A DNA stretch of 64,000 nucleotides from Cryobacterium sp. BB307 (GTDB lineage Bacteria > Actinomycetota > Actinomycetes > Actinomycetales > Microbacteriaceae): NCBI RefSeq assembly GCF_012274275.1, contig NZ_JAANZA010000001.1, forward strand, positions 1,116,001 through 1,180,000, given 5' to 3'. Shown in pieces: positions 20,488 to 29,342 of the stretch. Every line of letters begins with the position of its first letter. The stretch's first letter is position 1. The notes beneath the pieces are model-generated. The model made no database searches. It was not told the origin of the DNA and saw only the letters and a program-made list of their open reading frames with translations. Made by a program: the position numbers and the translations under genes.

Positions 20488-21066
20488 ATGGACAGGACCA
20501 GCTGGCAGGACTTCGACCAGCTGCGGGGCGCGGCGATCGGCGCCCTGCGCGGCACGGTGCTGGAACTCGGGGCGGGCAGCGGCGCCAACTTCGAGGAACT
20601 CGCGCCGGGCGTTCGCTGGATCGGCCTCGAGCCGTCCGTCTCCGCTCGCCGGGAATTGCGACGCAACGCCACCGGGCACGGTCACACCGAGCCGCCGCTG
20701 GCGGCTGGCGGCGAGAACATCCCGCTCGAGGACGGGAGCGTTGACGCGGTCTTCTCCACCTACGTGCTGTGCTCGGTCGATGACGTCGACCGGGTGCTGC
20801 GCGAGGTGCGGCGCGTCCTGAAACCCGGCGGCACCGCACTCTTCATCGACCACGTCGCTGCCCCGCCGCAGACCTGGCGTCGGCGCCTGCAGGACCTGGC
20901 CAGTCCGATCACCCGACGGGTCTCCGGATGCCGGTGGAACCGCGACGTGACCGCGGCGGTTGAAGCATCCGGGCTCGAGACGGTCAGACTCGACCGGCGC
21001 GATGTGGCGAGCGGCAGGCTGACACTCGCGGTGCCGTGCACGATTCACGAAGTGGTGAACCCGTGA
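20488..21066 (+). CDS. Class I SAM-dependent methyltransferase
   Basis: A 192-residue enzyme of the UbiE/methyltransferase 11 type. Motif I is VLELGAGSGANFEEL (about 24-38), followed by GLEPS, DAVFSTYVLCSVDDVDRVLREVRRVLKPGG and FIDHVAA. A Shine-Dalgarno GGAGG (20481) four bases before ATG 20488 decides the start. The substrate is unknown; similar stand-alone enzymes methylate lipids or small molecules. Confidence 0.88.
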   Translation: MDRTSWQDFDQLRGAAIGALRGTVLELGAGSGANFEELAPGVRWIGLEPSVSARRELRRNATGHGHTEPPLAAGGENIPLEDGSVDAVFSTYVLCSVDDVDRVLREVRRVLKPGGTALFIDHVAAPPQTWRRRLQDLASPITRRVSGCRWNRDVTAAVEASGLETVRLDRRDVASGRLTLAVPCTIHEVVNP

Positions 21067-21123
21067 GGGGGTCGGCGGCCCACCTGACATAGGCGCCCGG
21101 CGCGAGCCGTTAGCCTTGAACGC

Positions 21124-22620
21124 GTGTCAACGCTCTCCGAACTGGTGCAGTCCCACACGCGTTCCAGCGAAGCGGACATCGAATGGCTCCATCTGCTCGT
21201 CAGCGACCTGCAGCTTCTGGCCGACCTCGCGTTCGCTGATCTGGTGCTGTGGGTGCCCACGACGACGGACGACAGCTTCGTGGCGGTGGCGCACTCGCGA
21301 CCCTCAAGCTCGGCGACGTTGTTCTACCGCGACTTCGTCGGCCTGCCGATCAAGCTCGAGTGGCGCGATCAGGTGACCGAGGCGTTCGCGACCGCGAAGA
21401 TCATCGACCTGTCCACACCGGACTGGTACGAGGAGACGCCGACGCGCGTGCGTGCGGTTCCGGTGATGCGCCGACTGAATCCGAGCGGCGCTGCGACCAC
21501 GGATCAGCCGATCGCTGTGCTGACCCGGCACACCAACCTGAGCGAGGCGCGGACGCCGAGCCGCCAGGAACTGACCTTCAACGAGTGCGGTAACGAACTG
21601 TTCGGGATGATTGCGGCCGGCGACTTCCCGGATCTCGGCGCGCCGACCGGGCCGCGCCGTGGCGCACCGCGCGCGTCCGACGGCCTGCTGCGGCTCGATG
21701 TCGACGGCAACGTCACCTTCGCGAGCCCGAACGGACTGTCCGCGTTCAACCGGATGGGGTTCGACGGCGAGCTGGAGGGCGAGTCGCTGGCCGAGGTGAC
21801 CGCAGGGCTGATCGGCAACGGCGACACCGTCGATGAGTCGCTGCCGTTGGTGGTCACCGGCCGCGCGCCGTGGCGCACCGACATCGAAGCGCGCGGCGTC
21901 ACGGTGTCGCTGCGGACGATCCCGATCCGCAAGCTGGGGGAGCGCGTCGGCGCGATCGTGCTGTGCCGCGACGTCACCGAACTGCGTCACCACGAGCAGG
22001 AACTGCTGACCAAGGATGCCACCATCCGGGAGATCCACCACCGGGTGAAGAACAACCTGCAGACGGTGGCTTCGCTGCTGCGCATCCAGGCCCGACGGTC
22101 GCACTCGGACGAGGCGCGTGAATCGCTGACGCACGCGATGCGGCGGGTCGCGGCGATCGCGGTGGTGCACGACACCCTCAGCGAAGGGCTGTCGCAGAAT
22201 GTGAACTTCGACGCGGTGTTCGACCGGGTACTGCTGCTGATCGCCGAGATCGCCTCGAGCCACAACACGAAGGTGCACCCGAGGTTCACCGGCAGCTTCG
22301 GCGAGCTGCCGAGCGCGTACGCCACGCCGCTCGCGCTGGCCCTCACTGAGTTGGTCACCAACGCGGTCGAGCACGGACTTGCCGGGCGCGAGGGCGAGGT
22401 CGAGATCGTCGCGACCCGGACGGATGAGCTGCTGAGCGTTAAGGTGCGCGACGACGGCAGCGGCCTGCCGGAGGGCAAGGTTGGTTCTGGGCTCGGCACG
22501 CAGATCGTCCGGACCCTGATCCAGGGCGAGCTCGGCGGCACCATCGATTGGCACACGGTGCTCGGAAGCGGCACCGAAGTGACCATCGACGTGCCGCTCA
22601 GCTGGCTGAACAAGCACTAG
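21124..22620 (+). CDS. pdtaS: PdtaS-like cytosolic sensor histidine kinase
   Basis: A 498-residue kinase without membrane helices: an N-terminal GAF-type domain, a PAS-type domain (about 190-290), then a HisKA_2/HWE dimerisation segment TIREIHHRVKNNLQTVASLL with candidate phosphoacceptors His305/His306, and an ATPase domain with LTELVTNAVEHGL and DDGSGLPEG. This matches mycobacterial PdtaS, whose partner PdtaR is an antitermination (ANTAR) regulator; no PdtaR gene is in the window. TAGCCT (21111-21116) seven bases before the GTG predicts a leaderless mRNA. Confidence 0.9.
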   Translation: MSTLSELVQSHTRSSEADIEWLHLLVSDLQLLADLAFADLVLWVPTTTDDSFVAVAHSRPSSSATLFYRDFVGLPIKLEWRDQVTEAFATAKIIDLSTPDWYEETPTRVRAVPVMRRLNPSGAATTDQPIAVLTRHTNLSEARTPSRQELTFNECGNELFGMIAAGDFPDLGAPTGPRRGAPRASDGLLRLDVDGNVTFASPNGLSAFNRMGFDGELEGESLAEVTAGLIGNGDTVDESLPLVVTGRAPWRTDIEARGVTVSLRTIPIRKLGERVGAIVLCRDVTELRHHEQELLTKDATIREIHHRVKNNLQTVASLLRIQARRSHSDEARESLTHAMRRVAAIAVVHDTLSEGLSQNVNFDAVFDRVLLLIAEIASSHNTKVHPRFTGSFGELPSAYATPLALALTELVTNAVEHGLAGREGEVEIVATRTDELLSVKVRDDGSGLPEGKVGSGLGTQIVRTLIQGELGGTIDWHTVLGSGTEVTIDVPLSWLNKH

Positions 22621-22660
22621 GTGCTCGGTCGGGCCGAGCCGGTGCAGCTGGGCATCCGGC

Positions 22661-22763
22661 GTCCTGTTATGGAGGACATCCCTTGTTATGCAGGACATCC
22701 CACGGCAAACGGCCCCGGATGCCCATGCTCAGGCGGCAAACCCGCCGAAAGTCCTGCACAACA
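22661..22763. repeat. Tandem 18-bp repeat with matching distal inverted copy
   Basis: TGTTATGNAGGACATCCC occurs at 22665-22682 (N = G) and 22684-22701 (N = C). The first copy is part of a small hairpin GTCCT-N7-AGGAC (22661-22677). GTCCTGCACAACA at 22751-22763 is the inverse of the second copy (12 of 13 bases). The elements lie between the convergent pdtaS and whiB1 genes and could fold as a bidirectional terminator or a structured RNA. Confidence 0.55.
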
Positions 22764-22806
22764 GGGAGGGCCGGGTCAGAGCCGGATGCGACGCGTCAGG
22801 AGGAGA

Positions 22807-23055
22807 TCAGGATGCGCGGCGGGCGCGTGCGGCGCGGCGCTTGAGCGCGCGGCGCTCGTCTTCGCTCAGGCCGCCCCAGACACCGGAGTCCTGGTTGGTG
22901 TCCATCGCGTACTGGAGGCACTGTTCGCTGACGGTGCAGCGGGCGCAAACCGACTTCGCCTTTTCGATCTGGTCGACCGCCGGTCCGGTGTTCCCCACGG
23001 GGAAGAAGAGTTCGGGGTCTGCGGTGAGGCAAGCGGCTTTGTCGCGCCAGTCCAT
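22807..23055 (-). CDS. whiB1: WhiB1-type iron-sulfur transcriptional regulator
   Basis: An 82-residue Wbl protein with cluster ligands Cys9, Cys37, Cys40 and Cys46, the spacing of WhiB1, the turn GVWGGLSEDERR and a basic tail RALKRRAARARRAS for DNA binding. WhiB1 binds a 4Fe-4S cluster, senses nitric oxide and binds the housekeeping sigma factor. AAGGAG lies eight bases before ATG 23055, which decides the start. The upstream AT-rich region carries a palindrome that may be an operator. Confidence 0.93.
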   Translation of the reverse strand: MDWRDKAACLTADPELFFPVGNTGPAVDQIEKAKSVCARCTVSEQCLQYAMDTNQDSGVWGGLSEDERRALKRRAARARRAS

Positions 23056-23090
23056 GCTGTAGTGCTCCTTAGGTGCGGGTGAATACAAAG

Positions 23091-23105
23091 ATCAAGGGCC
23101 TTGAT
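23091..23105. promoter_or_regulatory. Perfect palindrome upstream of whiB1
   Basis: ATCAAGG-G-CCTTGAT, seven-base arms around one base, 36 bases before the whiB1 start. Upstream, CACTGTGAGCGA occurs at 23144-23155 and again at 23220-23231 at the start of the divergent gene. The regulator is unknown. Confidence 0.4.
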
Positions 23106-23223
23106 GAGGCGGGTGATTGGATTCGTATTGGGAAAGCCCACCGCACTGTGAGCGACAAAACGACCTCAAATAGACTCTCATAAGCCCCCCGCCAAATCAA
23201 TAGTTTTGTATTGGATTATCACT

Positions 23224-23652
23224 GTGAGCGAACACGTCGAGAGCCGGCCTTCTGGTGAGGGTTCGCCACGAAAGTCGGTTGCGTTGCGGTTTCTGGTCGG
23301 GTTGCTCTTCCTCGAGTGTGTGATGCTCGCGGCCGCAGCGGTGTTCCTGCTCTTCGAGTTGCTGACCGAACGGCCGGCCTCGTATGCGAGTGCCGTCGCG
23401 ATTTTGGTGCTCACCCTCATCGCGGCGATCTGGTTGGCTTTCACCGCCGTCAGCACGCTGCGCGGGCACGCGTGGGTGCGTGGTGCGATCGTCGTCTGGC
23501 AGGTGCTCCAGCTCGGTCTGGCGATCGGCAGCTTCCAGGGTCTGTTCGCCCGTCCCGACATCGGATGGCTGCTGGCGATCCCGGCGGTGCTCGTGCTGGT
23601 GCTGCTGTTCACCAAGTCCGTGATGGCGGCGACTGCACGCCGCGACGCCTGA
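23224..23652 (+). CDS. Small integral membrane protein
   Basis: A 142-residue protein with a short hydrophilic N-terminus and four predicted membrane helices (about 20-45, 55-80, 87-105, 112-135). I do not recognise a specific family; related four-helix proteins are frequent beside whiB genes in Micrococcales. The GTG at 23224 (VSEHVESRPSGEG) is the likely start; a TTG at 23206 would add six residues. It diverges from whiB1 and ends three bases from the stop of the convergent bcp gene. Confidence 0.7.
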   Translation: MSEHVESRPSGEGSPRKSVALRFLVGLLFLECVMLAAAAVFLLFELLTERPASYASAVAILVLTLIAAIWLAFTAVSTLRGHAWVRGAIVVWQVLQLGLAIGSFQGLFARPDIGWLLAIPAVLVLVLLFTKSVMAATARRDA

Positions 23653-23655
23653 CTC

Positions 23656-24135
23656 TCAGGCGGCGACACCCAGCTTCTTGCGCAGCATCGCAACGTGGCC
23701 GGTGGCCTTCACGTTGTAGAGCGCCTGCTCGATGCGGCCGTCCTCGCCGATGACGAAGGTCGAGCGGATGGTGCCGGTCACCCGCTTGCCGTAGAGCTGC
23801 TTATCGCCCCACGCGCCGTAGGCCGTGTGCACGTCCAGCCCGGGGTCGGAGAGCAGCGGGAAGGTCAGGTGCTCCTCGTCGCGGAACTTCTGCAGCGCCG
23901 GCAGCTCGTCCTTGGAGACGCCGAGCACGCGGTAACCTGCGGCAACCAGCGAGTTCAGATTGTCGCGGAAGTCGCACGCCTGGGTGGTGCATCCGGGGGT
24001 GGATGCGGCGGGGTAGAAGTAGACGATCACCTTGGAACCCGCGTGGTCGGCAAGGGACACCTGGTTGCCGTCCTGGTCGGTCAGCGTGAACTGCGGCGCG
24101 CTGTCTCCGGGCTGCAAGCGGGTGGCATCCGTCAT
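23656..24135 (-). CDS. bcp: Thioredoxin-dependent peroxiredoxin (BCP)
   Basis: A 159-residue atypical two-cysteine peroxiredoxin. The active-site stretch YPAASTPGCTTQACDFRDN has the peroxidatic Cys49 and resolving Cys54 of the BCP/PrxQ class. It reduces hydrogen peroxide and organic hydroperoxides with thioredoxin. AAGGAG precedes the ATG. Single gene. Confidence 0.95.
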   Translation of the reverse strand: MTDATRLQPGDSAPQFTLTDQDGNQVSLADHAGSKVIVYFYPAASTPGCTTQACDFRDNLNSLVAAGYRVLGVSKDELPALQKFRDEEHLTFPLLSDPGLDVHTAYGAWGDKQLYGKRVTGTIRSTFVIGEDGRIEQALYNVKATGHVAMLRKKLGVAA

Positions 24136-24222
24136 CGTGGCGATCTCCTTGGGTGGTGCGAACTGGGTCCGCTTCTCATGCTAATCTTGATCTCCGGCTC
24201 CGGGTTTCGCGCCCAGTGTCGA

Positions 24223-24298
<76 letters not shown>

Positions 24299-24401
24299 AT
24301 CAGGAACCGCAACGGGTCGTTCACCTGCCGTAACGCCTGTGCGCCCAGCTTCGAGCCGTCACACGCGACGGGCGGCCCGGCGGCCGTGGAAGGATGGGAA
24401 G

Positions 24402-25409
24402 GTGTTGACGTCCCTTCCAATCCTTGACCTTTCCCGCCTTGATGCGGGTGCCGATGAAGCGGCCGCGTTCCTAGCGGACCTCCGTGATGTCACACACGAG
24501 GTCGGGTTCTTCTACCTCGTCGGCCACGGCGTCGAACAGGGTCTGATCGACGAGCTCTTGACCGTCTCGCGCCGCTTCTTCGAGCTTCCAACCGAGGAGA
24601 AGCTTGAGATCGAGAACGTTCACAGCCCTCAGTTCCGGGGTTACACCCGGGTGGGTGGGGAGCGAACGCATGGGGATGTGGACTGGCGGGAACAGATCGA
24701 CATCGGGGTCGAGCGGGCCGCAGTCGAGCCGGGTCCGGGCGTCCCGGAATATTGGCGGCTTGAGGGCCCAAACCTGTGGCCGAAATCGCTGCCGGAGCTT
24801 CAGGACATTGCCGCCCGCTGGAATGAGCAACTCGGCGAACTGGCCATGCGCCTCCTGCGGGCTTGGGCGGCATCCCTTGGGTCGCCCGAGCATGTCTTCG
24901 ATCATGCGTTCGCCAGCAGGCCGTTTTCCGCGATGAAGATCGTCCGCTACCCGGGAGAATCGGATCCGACACTCACACAGGGAGTTGGAGCACACCGCGA
25001 CGGCGGCGTACTGACGCTTCTGCTCGTAGAACCGAACAAGGGCGGCTTGCAAGTCGAGCACGACGGCGATTGGATTGATGCACCGCCCGTTCCTGGCGCG
25101 TTCATTGTGAACATCGGCGAGATGCTCGAATTGGCAACCGGCGGCTATCTCAAGGCCACTCTGCACCGGGTGGTGTCACCGCCTGCTGGCTCCGACCGGA
25201 TATCGATTCCATTCTTCTTCAATCCCGCCCTCGACACGGTCATGCCCCGGCTGGAGCTCAGTTCGGAGATAGCGGCACAAGCTCGGGGCTTGTCCCTCGA
25301 TCCGACGAACAGCCGGATATTGGAGACCTACGGAGACAACGCGCTCCGGTACCGGCTACGCGCCCATCCCAACGTCGCCGAAGTCCATTATCGGGATCTC
25401 GCCTCGTAG
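24402..25409 (+). CDS. Isopenicillin N synthase-family Fe(II)/2-oxoglutarate-type oxygenase
   Basis: A 335-residue enzyme with the DIOX_N domain (LPILDLSRL, VGFFYLVGHGV) and the 2OG-FeII domain. Metal ligands are His198, Asp200 (GAHRDGG) and His255 (TLHRVVSP); the 2-oxoglutarate-binding RxS is in DRISIPFFFNP. Such enzymes hydroxylate or desaturate small molecules; the substrate is unknown. Start GTG 24402 after AAGGATGGGAAG; TTG 24405 is also possible. The gene lies 103 bases after tRNA-Lys, has more relaxed codon use than its neighbours, and may have been acquired. Confidence 0.87.
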   Translation: MLTSLPILDLSRLDAGADEAAAFLADLRDVTHEVGFFYLVGHGVEQGLIDELLTVSRRFFELPTEEKLEIENVHSPQFRGYTRVGGERTHGDVDWREQIDIGVERAAVEPGPGVPEYWRLEGPNLWPKSLPELQDIAARWNEQLGELAMRLLRAWAASLGSPEHVFDHAFASRPFSAMKIVRYPGESDPTLTQGVGAHRDGGVLTLLLVEPNKGGLQVEHDGDWIDAPPVPGAFIVNIGEMLELATGGYLKATLHRVVSPPAGSDRISIPFFFNPALDTVMPRLELSSEIAAQARGLSLDPTNSRILETYGDNALRYRLRAHPNVAEVHYRDLAS

Positions 25410-25417
25410 AGTGCTCG

Positions 25418-26566
25418 TCACACCTCGGCGCCCGGCGAGGTGATCGGCTCGACCTGTCTTGCCTTCCGGCGGCGCCGAAAGGCGGGTCGCTTGAATACCA
25501 TGGGCTGCTCGGGCGCGTTCCAGACCTTGATGATGTTCCAGCCGACCGCCGCGATGGGTACCGAGATCAGCGCTCCGATCACACCACCCAGGATGGTTCC
25601 GGCCGCCAGCGCCAGCAGGATGACCAGCGGGTGCAGCTTCAACGACTGCGCCATGACCACCGGCTGCAGAAGGTCGCCCTCGAGCTGGTTCACGGCGATC
25701 ACGATGATGACAACGATCAGCGCGACGACCGGGCCGTTCGCGACCAGCGCGACGAGCGCAGCCAGGATGCCGGCCACGGTTGCACCGATCAGCGGGATGA
25801 ACGCGAGCGCGAACACGATCGCCGCCAACGGCAGCGCGAGCGGCACGCCGAGGATCGCCAGACCGATCCCGATTGCGACCGCGTCGACGAGCGCGACGAT
25901 GGAGGTGCCGCGCATGTACCCGCCGAGCGTGCGCACGGTGGTGCGCCCGACTCGGTGGCCTCGCTCGCGGTGTTCCGGCGAGAACGGGGTGAGCAGGAAG
26001 TTCCACATCCGGTCGCCGTCCTTCAGGAAGAAGAACAGGATCACGATCGTCAGCACGATTCCGGCGATGACCTCGCCGACGGCCGACACCCCGGCCAATG
26101 CTCCCGCACCGAACTCGCTGCTGGTGACGAAGTCGACTCCGGCCTCGTAGACCGAGTCGAGCTGCTCCTGCTCGATCGGGAGCGGACCGTTGCGGAGCCA
26201 ATCCTGCAGCTGCTCGATGCCCTCCCTCGCCGACGTCACCAGGTCGTCCCACTGGTTGCGCACCGCGATCACGATCAGGTAGATCGCACCCCCGAGCACG
26301 GCCAGGCTGGCGATGAGGGTGATCCAGGTGGCGAGCATCCGGGGCACGTTTCTGCGCCGCAGCCACCCGATCAGCGGGTTGAAGGCCGACGCGAGGATGA
26401 GCGCGATGAGCACCGGCAGCACCACGAGCTTCAACTCGATGAGTGCGAAGACCACAACAGCCGCGAGGGTCAGGATCACGATCACCTGCAGACATCGCAG
26501 GGCCACCCGTCCCAGGTTGTCGGTCAGCAGTTCGGTCAGGGTCGCGCGCCGGCGGGGCTCAGCCAT
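25418..26566 (-). CDS. AI-2E family transporter
   Basis: A 382-residue membrane protein with about eight helices and a hydrophilic region after the third. The segments VLIALILASAFNPLIGWLRRR near the start and FALAFIPLIGATVAGILAALVAL near residue 255 are typical of the AI-2E/PerM family, which includes the TqsA autoinducer-2 exporter and Na+/H+ antiporter-like members. Substrate not determinable. Convergent with the oxygenase gene, eight bases apart. Confidence 0.88.
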   Translation of the reverse strand: MAEPRRRATLTELLTDNLGRVALRCLQVIVILTLAAVVVFALIELKLVVLPVLIALILASAFNPLIGWLRRRNVPRMLATWITLIASLAVLGGAIYLIVIAVRNQWDDLVTSAREGIEQLQDWLRNGPLPIEQEQLDSVYEAGVDFVTSSEFGAGALAGVSAVGEVIAGIVLTIVILFFFLKDGDRMWNFLLTPFSPEHRERGHRVGRTTVRTLGGYMRGTSIVALVDAVAIGIGLAILGVPLALPLAAIVFALAFIPLIGATVAGILAALVALVANGPVVALIVVIIVIAVNQLEGDLLQPVVMAQSLKLHPLVILLALAAGTILGGVIGALISVPIAAVGWNIIKVWNAPEQPMVFKRPAFRRRRKARQVEPITSPGAEV

Positions 26567-26609
26567 GGGTTAACTCTGTCACCCCGCAGCGATTTCGTGA
26601 GGAAAAACA

Positions 26610-27428
26610 CTACCTAGACGGCGGATCCGCGGATACGATCTGCCCCGCTGCCGCTCGCTCCAGCGCCGCGCGACTCAGCAGCGTCGCCCCGGCGACCGCC
26701 GCAGGCATCACGAAGACCGCCGCGAACGGGATCAGGAACAGCAGATAGACGGCCACACCGAAACCTACGGTGGTCGAGCGACGCAGGGCGAGCATCCGTC
26801 GTCGCTCGCGCAACCGGTGGCGGCGCCCGTCGAACGCGAACCCGCACAACTCCACCGCGAGGAACCACCCGCCGATCAGCGCGCTGAGCGCCGGAGCGAG
26901 AATCGTGCCGACGACGGGGATGAACCCGACCGCGAACACGCCGAGCCCCACCGCCGCGGTGGCCAGCAGCAGTCCCAGCGCGTTGCCGATGCCTCTGCGG
27001 ATCGACGTCCACACCGACTCGCCGGTGTCATCCGGGACCCCGCCGAGGCGTTGCTCGACATTGCGCCAGATCCGCTCGTAGAACGGGTCGCCAACCGCGA
27101 GCGTGATGGCGGTGAAGGTGTACACCGCGATCAGCAACGCCGCGAGCACGAGCCCGGCCGCCCCAGCGAACCGAAGGATCCCGGCCCAGAACGGGTCCCA
27201 GCCGTCGGCGAACGGCGTCAACCAGGTCACCACCGGCTCAAGGTTGATGAAGAAGATCACCAGCAGCACGCCGTAGACGACCGTCACGATAAGCGCCGGG
27301 ATCGCCCCGAGCAGCATCAGCCGAGGCGACGTGGCCCACATGCCGAGGCCGCGCCCGAGCAGGCCGACACCGTCGAAGAAGCCGCGCACCGGCCCGGCCG
27401 TGGCCGCGCGACGCACCGCATCGCGCAT
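26610..27428 (-). CDS. EI24 domain-containing membrane protein
   Basis: A 272-residue protein with about five helices. The N-terminal RGFFDGVGLLGRGLGMWATSPRLMLLGAIPALI and central VGDPFYERIWRNVEQRLGG match the EI24/CysZ family. In proteobacteria CysZ imports sulfate; actinobacterial EI24 proteins have no assigned substrate. The ATG at 27428 begins the conserved region; extension to 27506 adds unconserved residues. Confidence 0.85.
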   Translation of the reverse strand: MRDAVRRAATAGPVRGFFDGVGLLGRGLGMWATSPRLMLLGAIPALIVTVVYGVLLVIFFINLEPVVTWLTPFADGWDPFWAGILRFAGAAGLVLAALLIAVYTFTAITLAVGDPFYERIWRNVEQRLGGVPDDTGESVWTSIRRGIGNALGLLLATAAVGLGVFAVGFIPVVGTILAPALSALIGGWFLAVELCGFAFDGRRHRLRERRRMLALRRSTTVGFGVAVYLLFLIPFAAVFVMPAAVAGATLLSRAALERAAAGQIVSADPPSR

Positions 27429-27535
27429 CCCGGTGCTCTGCCGCTCGTGTGCGTCCACGAGGTCAATGCAAGCCGCTCGCCCGTCGCCGCGCAAATGACT
27501 GCCCAATCGGGGCTACCCTGGCGTTTACTTGAGGC

Positions 27536-28441
27536 ATGACCGACTACGGGCACGACCTGCAGTTCGGGGTGTTCATCACCCCTCTGCATAACCCGCCGAT
27601 GCACGCGGTGGAGCTCGCGGTTGTGGCCGACCGTGCCGGACTCGACCTCGCGACGTTCCAGGATCATCCGTACCAGCCGCGGTTCCACGACACGTGGACC
27701 CTGCTGGCGTTCGTCGCAGCTCGCACCGAGCGCATCCATGTGAGTGGCAACGTTCACAACCTGCCGTTACGGAACCCTGCTGTGCTCGCGCGAAGCGCCG
27801 CCAGCCTTGACCTGCCGAGCGGCGGACGTTTCGAACTCGGCATCGGGGCCGGCGGATTCTGGGACGCCATCGAGTCGATGGGCGGGCGCCGCCTGACACC
27901 GGGCCAGTCGATCCGAGCGCTCGAGGAGGCGATCACCGTCATCCGGGAAGTCTGGAACCCGGATGAGAGGGAGCCGGTGCGCGTCGATGGCGAGTTCTAC
28001 CGCGTGGTCGGGGCGAAGCGTGGACCCAGGCCGGCGCATGACATCGGAATCTGGGTCGGCGCGTACAAGCCGCGGATCCTGCGGATGACCGGACGGGTCG
28101 CCGATGGAGCGCTGCCGTCGCTCGCTCGGCTCGAGGGCGGCCCCGCGGCGCTCGCCGAGCTCAACCGGCACCTCGACGACGGCGCCGAAGCGGCGGGGCG
28201 CGACCCGCGCGCTGTCCGTCGCCTCCTGAATATCGGCGGGCGCTTCGAGACCGTGGGCGGCGGACTCCTGGTCGGGCCTCCGGCCAAGTGGGCGGACGAA
28301 CTCGCCGCAATCGCCCTCGAGTACGGCCCGTCAACCTTCATTCTGGCTGCGGATGACGCGGTGACGATCGACCGGTTCGCGGCGGAGGTGGCGCCGGCTG
28401 TGCGCGAACTCGTCGCATCCGAGCGGGGCAAAGCGGCCTGA
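27536..28441 (+). CDS. LLM class flavin-dependent oxidoreductase
   Basis: A 301-residue TIM-barrel enzyme of the bacterial luciferase-like monooxygenase superfamily: LQFGVFITPLHNPP at the N-terminus, EIAVV-ADRAGLDLATFQDHPYQPRFHD, and GRFELGIGAGGFWDAIESMGG. Members use FMN or F420; the cofactor cannot be assigned. No clustered partner genes reveal the substrate. Confidence 0.88.
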   Translation: MTDYGHDLQFGVFITPLHNPPMHAVELAVVADRAGLDLATFQDHPYQPRFHDTWTLLAFVAARTERIHVSGNVHNLPLRNPAVLARSAASLDLPSGGRFELGIGAGGFWDAIESMGGRRLTPGQSIRALEEAITVIREVWNPDEREPVRVDGEFYRVVGAKRGPRPAHDIGIWVGAYKPRILRMTGRVADGALPSLARLEGGPAALAELNRHLDDGAEAAGRDPRAVRRLLNIGGRFETVGGGLLVGPPAKWADELAAIALEYGPSTFILAADDAVTIDRFAAEVAPAVRELVASERGKAA

Positions 28442-28478
28442 CCGGCCTGCACGCCGTGCGCGGCGCTATGCTCGGCGG

Positions 28479-29111
28479 ATGATGCCGCTGGAGAACCTCG
28501 TCGCGTTCACGATCGCAGCCGCCGTGCTGGTCGCGATTCCGGGCCCGAGCGTGCTGTTCGTGGTCGGTCGCGCACTCGTCCTCGGGCGGCGCGGCGCACT
28601 GCTCAGTGTCGTCGGCAACGCCATGGGTGTGCTGATCCAAGTGGTCGCCGTGGCCGCCGGCCTCGGGGTGCTGATCGAGCGCTCGGTGGTGTTGTTCACC
28701 GTCATCAAACTCGTGGGGGCCGCGTACCTCATCTACCTCGGCGTCCAGGCCATCCGGCATCGCCGCCGGGCGACCACGGCGGATGCCGCGCCGGCGCCGC
28801 GCCGCTCACGCGTGCTCCGGGAGAGCTTCGTCGTCGGCATCTCCAACCCGAAGACCGTGGTGTTCTTCATCGCGGTGCTGCCGCAGTTCGCTGCGCCCAG
28901 CGCAGGATGGGTGCCGGGGCAGCTGCTGCTGCTGGGCGCCATCTTCATCGCGCTCGCCCTCGTGCTGGACAGCGTGTGGGCACTTGCCGCCGGCTCGGCC
29001 CGCGACTGGTTCGGCCGATCGCCGAAGCGGATCGGTGCGATGAGCGCGACCGGGGGAGCGGCGATGATCGCCCTCGGTGGCACGCTGGCGATCACCAGCG
29101 CGAAGGCCTAG
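28479..29111 (+). CDS. LysE family translocator
   Basis: A 210-residue exporter of the LysE/RhtB type with six helices; diagnostic are VAIPGPSVLFVVGRALVLGRRGALLSVVGNAMG and the SNPKTVVFFIAVLPQF segment. Members export amino acids such as homoserine, threonine or lysine. TATGCT (28467-28472) six bases before the ATG suggests a leaderless transcript. Confidence 0.9.
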   Translation: MMPLENLVAFTIAAAVLVAIPGPSVLFVVGRALVLGRRGALLSVVGNAMGVLIQVVAVAAGLGVLIERSVVLFTVIKLVGAAYLIYLGVQAIRHRRRATTADAAPAPRRSRVLRESFVVGISNPKTVVFFIAVLPQFAAPSAGWVPGQLLLLGAIFIALALVLDSVWALAAGSARDWFGRSPKRIGAMSATGGAAMIALGGTLAITSAKA

Positions 29112-29130
29112 CGGGAACGAGCAGCGCAGC

Positions 29131-29149
29131 GCGACCCCGCGGCGGTCGC
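29131..29149. terminator. Probable bidirectional terminator
   Basis: GCGACC-N7-GGTCGC hairpin between the ends of the convergent LysE gene and the small membrane gene. No T-tract is present. Confidence 0.45.
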
Positions 29150-29152
29150 CGC

Positions 29153-29341
29153 CTACAGGTCGTCGACGCGCTTGAGCACGTGCACAGGGATCATGACCGC
29201 AATGGTCACAGCGATCAGCCCGCCCGCGAAGGCGGCCAACTGCCAAGCCTCGGCGACGTCGAAGGCGATGCCGAAGAGGTAGAGGCCCCCGAGGAACAGC
29301 ACGAACGAGATCACGAATGCGATGGCGGTCATGCCAACCAT
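29153..29341 (-). CDS. Two-helix small membrane protein
   Basis: A 62-residue protein made of two membrane helices (TAIAFVISFVLFLGGLYLFGIAF and LAAFAGGLIAVTIAVMIPVHV). No family recognised. It starts one base after the stop of the next upstream gene and is probably the last gene of the operon 29896-29153. An internal ATG (MTAIAF) is a possible alternative start. Confidence 0.6.
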   Translation of the reverse strand: MVGMTAIAFVISFVLFLGGLYLFGIAFDVAEAWQLAAFAGGLIAVTIAVMIPVHVLKRVDDL

Positions 29342-29342
29342 T

